A stretch of DNA of 64,000 nucleotides from Augochlora pura (lineage: Eukaryota; Arthropoda; Insecta; Hymenoptera; Halictidae), in assembly GCF_028453695.1 (NCBI RefSeq), contig NC_135774.1:6572001-6636000 (forward strand), in the 5' to 3' direction. Below, one piece after another: positions 56,421 to 64,000 of the stretch. Numbering within the stretch: position 1 is the first letter of the stretch; every line of letters begins with the position of its first letter. A model generated the notes under the pieces. That model ran no database searches. It had not been told where the DNA came from and worked only from the letters and a program-made list of their open reading frames with translations. The position numbers and the translations under genes are program-made.

Positions 56421-59400
56421 ATGGAACCGGGGATACAGCCCATTGACCGTGGGGTATGGCACCCCACGATAGGCCATCCTCCTAGTGCGGACGATTTTAA
56501 ATCTGTATTTTGTTCACCTCTTCCTGTAGTTGGGAGCAACTGCACTACATTGGATCAACTTCCCTACGCAATGGACAAACCAAAGGTGGCATATTCTAGA
56601 TCTATCAACTTTACGGGATGGAACACCCAGTCTAGGATGTACCCCTTATCAATTACTGCAAAGGATGACATACTAAAGGAGTTATGCGACCAGGATGTCA
56701 CAGAAGAACACCGTCCTGCAGACCAGAAGTTTCTCACAAAGAAAGAGGCTGTTACATATATGTCCGGTAAACCTGGCGTTTATTCCTCTAGAGAGCTGGA
56801 CATGATTAGGACTGGAAAGATGTTCATGTCCAATGAACATGCGCTGGTAAAGACATCGACACTGGAAAAACGAATGGGTGAGGTTTATGTGCGGGCGCTA
56901 TCTGGCCGAGTAGACGAGCCAACTTCCGTCTCCTCGTCCTATACCGACTTATCCGACATTGTACCCCAACTGCACAGTCCAACAGTGCTCAACACCAAGC
57001 TTGTCAGTTTTCAAGCCCCCATTCCACCATCCGGAGCCACAGACAAATCTTGGGGAGCCTCCGCTTCTAAAATCCCTATTCGTGCTGTCACTGTCATCGA
57101 CACGCTGCACCAGTCTGAGGCTGCCAAGCAGCCAGCCTGGTCCGCTACTGCAACCACGTTGATTGGCAGGTTCAGTGTGCGTGATATGTTGAATAACACC
57201 TTGGCGCCGTCAGCCAGAGGAATGCAGGTGAGGGACATACCTGCCGTATCATATTTACTGAGTTCAGTTGGGAACACAAACGCTTCATGGATCGACACAG
57301 CCCCGTTATTGCGTGGCTTGTTGTTCGCTTACCCAGCTATGCCACAGGCCTTCATCTTAGATAAGGCTGTAGCCCACTTCATCCGTGGTGTGTATAGAAC
57401 AGACCCGGGGAGCATGAAGCACCACTGGACCTCTTTAGACCTGAAAGACCGCGCCGCCATGAAGGTCAGGGTCATGTGTGTCACCTTACCCGCGTTTACT
57501 GACATTACGCGTGGTGCCGATGCTTTCTTTAACGGCAACGCCGATATAAAGTTTTTCCAGACAGAACAGATCGATTCCTCTTGGACCGCGATTCCCGTTA
57601 CCTCTCATATGCTTGGGGTACCTTGGCTACTTCAATATATCATGATGTACTTGCCTTCTACTATATGGGCCGGACGTTCTAATTACACATGGAAGGCCTA
57701 CTACAACCATTATCCGACCAAACAGTTTAAGAACAAGTTGGTATGCAATCTATCCGCCATACCAGCTTCCCACAGTGTGCACATCGGTGGGCACCTAAAC
57801 ATCATGATGGTGCTGACTGATGACACCTCCATGCACACTGCTACACACATACGTGTCGGAAATACAGTTTGTAAGGTCTACCCTGGCGATAGGAAGTCCC
57901 CAAACATGACAACAGACTTGGTACAGACCTAAATCAATGACATCACAGAGGTAGTTCTGTCACAAACAACGGATGACGGATACATGCGGGCAGCAAACAA
58001 CATGCGTGCTGCTGTGGATGTGATAGGCAGGACTTTGTCTCAGGACGGAGCCATGCGGATGGCACTGACAATGGCAGCTGAACTTAGTTCCACCATGCCA
58101 GTGACTCCGTTCTTGGAGTATAACTCTACATCTCACACCTATGATAAGAACTTACTAGGAGGCTGGACTTTTGGTGGAGGTGAACTCGGCGATTCATCTG
58201 TGATCACCAAAGACGCATGGGAGGGGACGGAGACTGAAAGATCCACACGAATGACTGCACTATTCAATGGCTACAATTTCTCAGCCATTTCGCCCTGTTG
58301 TATGAGTCCTACCTCCTACCAGACTGCACGAGTCTTAGATTATTACGACGACAATAAATCGTATTCTTACTCAGTGGTAGCTTGGAGCAACAACAACGTC
58401 AGTGCCCTAAGTGTGGGGTACCGAGTACACACGGCTACATCTATATACCGTGTGCTGATTGGGCTTAACATGATGGAGCTGGAGGAATTCAGCTACTCAA
58501 TAGAAAATCTAGGGGGCTTACAAACAACCATCACCATGCAGGCTCTCGCCCTATCCCTATCTTTGGGTCGCATGTTGTCAATGAACGGGTTCGGTCTTAG
58601 GATGTGGACTGGGATGGAAATGAGCCAACACCATCACGCAGCTTTTCCTTTCGCTAGTATCATCTCAGATCTCACATTCAACACAATAATACATATTGAC
58701 CCTTTGCTCATATACGGGGTCGCAAGGCTAGAAGGAGACGTGGGAACATACTACAGTGCGGCCTCGTGGGAAGACGACACTTGGGGTAACACGCTTCCTA
58801 TTCCATATTGGATGCTCTCCGCTTGGGCGCTGCACTATGCTGAGTCTCCCGCAAGGAGATTTGTGCAGATGTATGAGTCTATATCGCGAACCGAGTACAA
58901 GATGTTGACATGTGTGGAAGACGATACGTTGTCTGGACAACATCTCGCTTCTGGTACCCTAGATTTCAAGAGCATGGCTCCCGTGACTATATATATTCTT
59001 GGCGGGATGTACCAGGTTTATATGCCCATAGGGGTAGACCAGTGGTCTTACTTATCAAATCGTGTGTTTTCCACGATATCGCCTCAGTATCACCTAACAT
59101 CATCTACTATGCTTTTGTCCATCAAGTACCACTTCGTCGAAACACGTAACCGTAACGTAATTCGCATCATCAACAACGCCATCCTGGGAACACAGGACGT
59201 GGGCCTGCCCCGTATTGAAGCCATCAGATACCCGGACCCTAAGCCTTTTTTATTGCAGGGCCGTCAACGTCCAAATACATCTACTACGGGGACGAAAGAT
59301 GGCGCACCAAGCGTGACAGAGAGGAGGGACGTGACCGACAAGTCACAACCCTTGGTGCAACCGGATCCAGCTCCCAAGGTGACCCAACCATCCGAGGAGG

Positions 59401-59510
59401 CCATAGCGAACGCGCCTTCTTCGTTAAAAGGAGTGAACTCCTTGGCGAAGACGACAGAACTGGAATCACTGTCGGACGCGGACGTAGCAACTTCGCAAAT
59501 TGGCAAATAG
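56421..59510 (+). pseudogene. Viral capsid-type ORF with one in-frame stop
   Basis: This is the large middle ORF, 1029 codons plus stop, starting at ATG 56421 two bases after the small ORF. An in-frame TAA at 57930-57932 (codon 504) divides it into two clean halves with no frameshift. Its place before the polymerase, its length and its lack of other motifs identify it as the putative coat protein of a toti-like virus, which forms the particle and encloses RNA synthesis. I see no conserved signature, so this rests on position and size. The last ~88 codons overlap the polymerase frame, and a slippery site lies at 59246-59252. The lone stop suggests a recent insertion with one disabling point mutation; a stop in the original virus is less likely. 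Confidence 0.75.
59246..59252 (+). promoter_or_regulatory. -1 ribosomal frameshift heptamer TTTTTTA
   Basis: In the capsid frame the bases read T TTT TTA, a canonical X XXY YYZ slippery site. The polymerase (-1) frame has its last upstream stop, TAA, at 59240-59242, only four bases earlier, and is then open to 61933. A short stem (CGTCC 59268-59272 with GGACG 59290-59294) could form downstream. Together this suggests capsid-polymerase fusion by -1 frameshifting, as in many totiviruses. Confidence 0.8.
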
Positions 59511-59515
59511 CACAA

Positions 59516-61933
59516 ATGCCGCTATCTACGTTGTACACTAAGGTTATTAAAGCATGTGATCCTAAAATGGCGGGGGATGTCATGTTTAAGTTGTACAACG
59601 CCAGATTTACCGCTAAATTCTCACACGACCCTCTGCGATACTTTGGTTTGACCGGTGTGCCATCAGCTGGAACCTGGAATTCTATATCCCCTTTTCCGGG
59701 TAGGATGAGGCTTCCAGTTTTTCAGGGAGCTATATTACCTAGAGGTGCTTCTGTATACTCAGTTCGGTTCGACGCATGTCTACTTCATGACTTGTGGGCA
59801 CTTGAAGATAGATATCTTGCTAACGTTGACGGACTAGAGAATATGGTACGTTATCGTCTAGAGCCCCCTAAGTGGTTCCCTTTTAGGGAATCATCTTTTG
59901 CTGCTCCATTATTCTTATATTATAGAGCGCTCAAGTCTGCAGGTCAACCACGTATCGCACGTTCCATCACGGGAATTTTGACAACCATATGGAAAAAGTT
60001 CGTGAAAAGAAGAATACCCATAACGTTCTGTGATGATTTTTTAAGGAAACACCTCAATGTGATATCAAAGTGGGCATTTCCAAAGGTGTTTACCGATGGC
60101 CCAGCTTACCAGCTACTGTGTGCCCTCGAACAGACAGGAGGCAAGGCTCCTTGGGAAAAGAAAGATGTCATAGACAACATCACTGACTGGGTATCTGGAA
60201 AAGATGAAGCTAACTTCACCATTATGAAGCCTTATGTCGACCAGCTCTTCAACATGTGGTCACATGGCGTCGAATCTTCCGAGTATCTTAGATTCAGGGA
60301 CTACTGTAATGATCCCCTTAGGTGGGGTACTTCGGGGGGTGCAAAGAAGTCCGAACTTATGGGAGAAGGTTACAGAACTAAATGGGCTTGGGCATTTTCT
60401 CGGATGTTTAACAAAGAGGGAAACGACTTAAAAACCGATTATGACCTTTATTCAGAAGCACTGTCGGAGCCTCCAGTATGTAAGGTGGCACTAAAGGAGG
60501 AACCAAAGAAGACGCGAGCCATTATATCAACCACTATGGCATCCTATATGCGACAGTCATATCTATTGTATCGTTGGGGTAGGTATCCCGGTGAGTCTCC
60601 GATATCATCGGCTGGGTGGTTGAACCGATTTCAGGATAGACAGTACGACTGGTATGCATGCATAGACGCAGAAAAATTCGACCAATCTGTACCCTTGGAG
60701 GCTGTAGAATACATAGTGACCAAGCTGGGTGACATAGATGACGAGACTCGTGAGATAGCCAGAGACGAGGTGAAGCACATGAGAGAATTGAAGATCGAGT
60801 GGGGAGGTATAACTTGGCCCTACAAAGGTGGACTGTTATCAGGTATGAGAATAACGTCTGTAGTGGGTACCATCATTAGTGCTGCTGCGTGTATGTACGT
60901 CGTTGACAACATTCGCAGTTCTCTAGCATATCCTCCTACTGTGTGTTCTATGGGAGACGATGGTGTGATAGCAGGGTTTGGACCATTGCCCGACAAGAAA
61001 CTGATTTTGGATATGTATGCATCTACAGGGTTGAAAGCTAACATCAGAAAGACAGTGCTAAGTAACGTTGGTGACTACTTGCGAGGGGTGTATGCCCCCC
61101 GAGGGGTGTGTCACTATCCTACCGTAACAGTAGGCACTCTGTCATATTCCAACCCTTGGCTACAAACATTCCAGTTTGAGTCGGAGAGAGATCAAACTCT
61201 AGCCTGGATGACCCTTTATAGTAGGCTATTGCCACACTGTACTCAACCCGTCAGGCTCAGTGCCTTCATCATGATGAATTGTGCTGCCAGTTTGAGGAAA
61301 AGGAGCATGGTCAAGGGAAATTTAATCGATTGGCTGTGTACCCCAGTTAGCGCAGGAGGCGGCGGGTGCATGGAGTGGTCCGCTCCTCAAAGATGGTCCG
61401 AGTTAGTTCACGACTATCGAACTACAGGGGATGCTCCTTATCTGTTCTCCTTTTTTAATATCATCCCGCGTAGTCAAATCAAAGTTGTTTCTTCTACAAA
61501 ACGTATCAAACCTATAGACATGGTAAATACACTAAAGCTCGTTAATGCGTTTAAGCGATTTTCTCCAGATTCACACATTTCCATTCCGGCCAATGTTAAC
61601 AAGTCTAAAGTAATATTTACTTGGTTTTTGAATAACTTGAATATAACGTGGTTACAACGCAATCTCAAAGTAAAGTTTCCAAGATACTTGAGGGTACATC
61701 GCAAACACAGTGTTTTTGAATATTTGATGGGACTTTCCGGTGAGGCCACCGGCATCACAACCGTACAAACCACCTTGGGAGGCATTGCCCCAAGCTCCAA
61801 GGTGGTGAAGACTATCACGCAATATCTAGTGAGTAACAGGAGTCTATCCTACGTTTCCAACTTAGGTTCTGTGGCCACTTTATACGCTCTAGAGCGGTTT
61901 AAAGGTGTGCTGGCTGTGGCTGGAACGTGGTGA
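59516..61933 (+). CDS. Toti-like RNA-dependent RNA polymerase, intact ORF
   Basis: The polymerase copies the viral double-stranded RNA genome inside the particle. From the first ATG the ORF has 805 residues and no stop or frameshift. Motifs in order: basic motif EEPKKTRAI (~residue 327), motif A CIDAEKFDQSVP (~381), motif B LLSGMRITSVVG (~440), and motif C SMGDDGVIAG with the GDD (~480). All catalytic Asp residues are present. In the -1 direction the frame stays open back to 59243, 91 codons ahead of the ATG. The natural product is therefore probably a capsid-polymerase fusion (see 59246). Family placement: toti-like, by motifs and gene order; motif A differs from the best-known yeast-type totiviruses. 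The intact frame in a chromosome is striking. Confidence 0.88.
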   Translation: MPLSTLYTKVIKACDPKMAGDVMFKLYNARFTAKFSHDPLRYFGLTGVPSAGTWNSISPFPGRMRLPVFQGAILPRGASVYSVRFDACLLHDLWALEDRYLANVDGLENMVRYRLEPPKWFPFRESSFAAPLFLYYRALKSAGQPRIARSITGILTTIWKKFVKRRIPITFCDDFLRKHLNVISKWAFPKVFTDGPAYQLLCALEQTGGKAPWEKKDVIDNITDWVSGKDEANFTIMKPYVDQLFNMWSHGVESSEYLRFRDYCNDPLRWGTSGGAKKSELMGEGYRTKWAWAFSRMFNKEGNDLKTDYDLYSEALSEPPVCKVALKEEPKKTRAIISTTMASYMRQSYLLYRWGRYPGESPISSAGWLNRFQDRQYDWYACIDAEKFDQSVPLEAVEYIVTKLGDIDDETREIARDEVKHMRELKIEWGGITWPYKGGLLSGMRITSVVGTIISAAACMYVVDNIRSSLAYPPTVCSMGDDGVIAGFGPLPDKKLILDMYASTGLKANIRKTVLSNVGDYLRGVYAPRGVCHYPTVTVGTLSYSNPWLQTFQFESERDQTLAWMTLYSRLLPHCTQPVRLSAFIMMNCAASLRKRSMVKGNLIDWLCTPVSAGGGGCMEWSAPQRWSELVHDYRTTGDAPYLFSFFNIIPRSQIKVVSSTKRIKPIDMVNTLKLVNAFKRFSPDSHISIPANVNKSKVIFTWFLNNLNITWLQRNLKVKFPRYLRVHRKHSVFEYLMGLSGEATGITTVQTTLGGIAPSSKVVKTITQYLVSNRSLSYVSNLGSVATLYALERFKGVLAVAGTW

Positions 61934-61966
61934 TATAATATATTCGGTAGTAGGTGAAATTCCTTC

Positions 61967-61984
61967 ATCCGGCTCGAAGGACCA
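61967..61984 (-). promoter_or_regulatory. tRNA primer-binding site next to LTR (tRNA-Tyr-like)
   Basis: On the plus strand the 18 bases ATCCGGCTCGAAGGACCA equal the 3' end of a tRNA including CCA; from memory they fit insect tRNA-Tyr. On the minus strand this is a standard primer-binding site two bases from the LTR end. Viral 3' UTR sequence lies immediately beyond it where retrotransposon leader and gag would be expected. Confidence 0.85.
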
Positions 61985-61986
61985 AA

Positions 61987-62663
61987 TGTTGGGGCGTCAC
62001 GGCGTCGATCAGTAATAGCGACGAACTATGACGCTATAGAAGTGGACTGTATTAAAATGTGGACTTGGAATTTCACTCACTTTATTATTTAGCTTACTAT
62101 AATACACTTTTGCTCTCAGGTTTAGAATTCTACACTAATTCGTGATCTATGTTCTACTCGTTTCTGTGGTCTAAAATGCGTCTGTAGTCGAAATGTGTCT
62201 GTAGTCGAAATGTGTCTGTTATTTTGACGTCGTACGAGCTTTTAGGAAAGCTCGGTCCAGGAAGAAGTTGGTGGAAGTGGTAACAAATCCAAAAGGTGGG
62301 GATCGGAAGAAACTCTATGGTAGGGGTTGGTTTTGGCAACGATTGACAGGGATTTCCTCCAGGTTTGAATGAAGCGTAAAAATACATAGCTGCTCGCGGA
62401 ACGGTCGCGAGCCTGCCTTGGGCCTTCAGGCCTCTGTCCGCGGAGCCCCTTTGGAAACCCCCGAGTTTTATGATGCCAGCGTTCGCTATTGAGACCGAAA
62501 ACAGGAGATTGTAAACCGATTACCATGCGTCGCGCGAAATACTAAAATTACTTGATGGTTCGGTTCCTCAAAAATAGCATTTTACCATTACTAGCATCAT
62601 AAACTATAATTTGTCTTCATTGTTTGAAGATCGTCCTTGGGACCCTGTGTCCAGGACTCAACA
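61987..62663 (-). repeat. LTR (5' LTR of a minus-strand element), 677 bp
   Basis: On the plus strand it begins TGTTGGGGCG and ends ACTCAACA, with 5-base inverted tips TGTTG/CAACA. It includes a short tandem of GTCTGTAGTCGAAATGT (62180-62220). Open frames inside it show no protein features. Superfamily is uncertain: the 4-bp duplication suits gypsy and some other LTR families. It is the only LTR of this type in the window. Confidence 0.85.
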
Positions 62664-62836
62664 GTTCGATGGCACATAGTCTGGCTGATCAGCAGTTCCG
62701 CTCATATGAAGACATCAAAAAATGGCTTGATTCGTGGATAGCTTCAAAAGATGAAAACTATTATCGCAACGGTATTCGAGCTCTGCCAGAAAGATGGGCA
62801 AAAGTTGTAGCTAGCGATGGGCAATACTTTAAATGA
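62664..62836 (+). pseudogene. Mariner D transposase, right part
   Basis: It continues the left part exactly after the insert: SMAHSLADQQFRSYEDIKKW, LDSWIASKDENYYRNGIRAL and PERWAKVVASDGQYFK with a stop. The junction codons regenerate FRS-MAH when one copy of GTTC is counted, which defines the insertion point. Confidence 0.93.
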
Positions 62837-62912
62837 ATCATTTGTAACAATTTTTTCACAATAAAGTTGCGTTTTCATAAAAAAAACAACGAGAACTTAG
62901 TTGTAGTCCTAA

Positions 62913-63320
62913 TAACGGGAAGAAAGATGTGAATTACAACATTCCAAAAACAATTGATAGATGCTCTCACACGACATTCGCCTAAGGAAACCCCAAATAG
63001 GGCCGATACAAGTAGACGTATTCACAAATTTCATGAGAAGGTAATATGAAGGTAAGATACTGTAATATGTGCGAATCACAGCCACATCTTTGTTTAAAAT
63101 GTTTTAATAAACTTCATTAAATATCAGCATAAATTTCTTAATTGACATTAATAATTTAATCCTTTCCAATGCAGGTCTCATGCACTGATGTCGATCAAAG
63201 GAGAAGTTCACTGTCAGTCCCTAGAATCCACGTCGTCTAAACAAAAAGTCGATTCTCAGTCCCCAGGGATTGACGCCGCCTGAACGGAAAGTTCACGTGA
63301 CGTGGCACACAATGTGTTAA
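62913..63320 (+). pseudogene. piggyBac transposase C-terminal zinc-finger remnant 2
   Basis: Directly right of mariner D the frame reads ITTFQKQLIDALTRHSPKET. A shifted frame then reads YCNMCESQPHLCLKCFNKLH, the same CxxC, CxxC, His pattern as the remnant at 22.1 kb. A stop follows. The segment ends GTGTTAA at 63314-63320, like the other copy. The catalytic domain is missing. The two copies share the ending but differ in sequence. Confidence 0.72.
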
Positions 63321-64000
63321 AGGAACGAATGGAGAATTATACCTACAGCTTGTTACTAGAAATCTCCAGCACGAGTCTGATTCGTTAAAATGCGGCAAGG
63401 GGTTAACAATCCCAGGCCCCTTTTAAGTTACCCAAGTCACTTTCCTTATATTCCAAGTTTCGTTCCTAGTCTCAATAAATGCAAAATTATTCTGACTAAA
63501 TTAAAACAATTTTGTAGATTCGTGAACTAGAAATTGTTGCTTAAATGTACAGTAAAGTGCTTTTAAATTCATGCACTTTTCTATGATACGACAGCAAGCA
63601 ACACAGATCGGGTAAATGGAGTCTGTACAAATCTGGAAAACTAGATTAATGATGTCCGTTCTATCATTCTTGAATTTCTTGAATATCGCCTTTCTGCGTA
63701 GAAACATCAGCGAGATAATTACCGAGAATTGTTGGATTTAACGATTATCTTGCAAGGCAGCATTTCTAAAAACGTGATATCATTTCGTATACCAGAAGTT
63801 GTAAGTCATGTTCAGTGGATGACAGGCCATTTCTTTGCTTTTCTTTGTGCAATTAAATTACGTTATCATGCTTGCCTACTCATGCATCAATTGATAAGTC
63901 ATCAGAATGCGATGGTTTATTGAATCTCTTCTGATCGTTATTGTTTTTGTTGAATTGATTCGTGTTAGTTACCTGAAATATCTTAAATGAAAAGGACGTA
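63321..64000. other. No gene seen
   Basis: AT-rich intergenic DNA with short frames only (for example 63729-63923), and no repeats or termini recognised. Confidence 0.5.

Larger units (their letters stand above)
56116..62663 (+). mobile_element. Chimeric insert: near-full-length toti-like virus genome joined to a retrotransposon LTR
   Basis: The insert is flanked by GTTC at 56112-56115 and 62664-62667, begins TGTC and ends CAACA. From left to right it holds a ~81-base 5' UTR-like leader, three viral ORFs in three frames (56197-61933) and ~33 bases of 3' UTR. An 18-nt tRNA 3'-end sequence (61967-61984), two bases and a 677-bp LTR in minus orientation (61987-62663) follow. The left end has no LTR. 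The viral part is ~5.85 kb, the normal size of a toti-like genome. TG...CA ends and a 4-bp duplication point to LTR-retrotransposon integrase. The order LTR, primer-binding site, antisense virus from its 3' end fits a template switch during reverse transcription. Structure is seen; mechanism is inferred. Confidence 0.88.
55595..62912 (+). mobile_element. Mariner element D, interrupted by the virus-LTR insert
   Basis: The transposase gene starts at 55601, breaks at 56115, and resumes at 62664 in the same codon frame once the insert and one GTTC are removed. The 3' terminal region (CGAGAACTTAGTTGTAG) follows the stop at 62836. The 5' terminal repeat is not found; an unrelated remnant abuts the start codon. 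The mariner was dead before the insertion: it has an internal stop and a deletion of roughly 110 codons. Confidence 0.85.

Noticed and set aside
59423..59429. GTTAAAA as the frameshift site
   Set aside because: It resembles an arterivirus-type slippery sequence, but the TTTTTTA at 59246 is canonical, in the right frame and placed at the start of the open overlap, so it is the better candidate.
62154..62526. Overlapping minus-strand open frames of 77 and 94 codons
   Set aside because: They lie wholly within the LTR and show no protein features.

Overview
The window is a repeat-rich stretch of insect nuclear DNA. It is AT-rich, split-gene sequence with one spliced cytochrome P450 gene and dense layers of insect-type transposons (mariner, Tc1, piggyBac, R1, Jockey, copia, BEL and gypsy). 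A hymenopteran, most likely an ant, fits the transposon mix and the CYP6-like P450; this is inference. There are no operons, CRISPR arrays or bacterial genes.

Layout. 0.5-4.4 kb: three decayed mariner pieces, two of them inverted against each other, then a 5'-truncated R1-like LINE with a 16-bp target duplication. 4.4-13 kb: mostly gene-free DNA with degenerate tandem and dispersed repeats. 13.2-18.4 kb: a 100-N assembly gap, fragments of gypsy gag and BEL pol, and a copia element whose integrase is cut by a foldback MITE. 19.3-21.8 kb: a LINE with a 17-bp duplication and a (GA)n expansion inside its coding region. 22.0-22.8 kb: piggyBac and other repeat remnants. 22.9-33.8 kb: the only ordinary host gene, a complete five-exon CYP6-type P450 on the minus strand (501 residues after splicing), with two Tc1 elements in its introns. 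34-47 kb: intergenic DNA with another Tc1 copy, a TTAA-bounded piggyBac-type MITE and several foldback MITEs. 47.5-51.6 kb: an LTR split by a Jockey LINE with a 19-bp duplication. 52.4-55.2 kb: R1 ORF1 pieces split by a solo LTR.

The outstanding feature is at 56116-62663. A dead mariner transposase gene is interrupted, with a 4-bp GTTC duplication, by a 6.5-kb insert that begins TG and ends CA. The right part of the insert is a 677-bp LTR on the minus strand, preceded by an 18-nt tRNA primer-binding site. The rest is what looks like the whole ~5.85-kb genome of a toti-like double-stranded RNA virus, joined by its 3' end to the primer-binding site. It carries a small membrane-protein ORF, a ~1029-codon capsid-type ORF with a single in-frame stop, and an intact RNA-dependent RNA polymerase ORF. 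The polymerase frame is -1 to the capsid frame and is open across a 268-nt overlap that begins at a canonical TTTTTTA slippery heptamer. This arrangement is best explained by an LTR-retrotransposon reverse transcriptase switching onto viral RNA and its integrase inserting the chimera recently.
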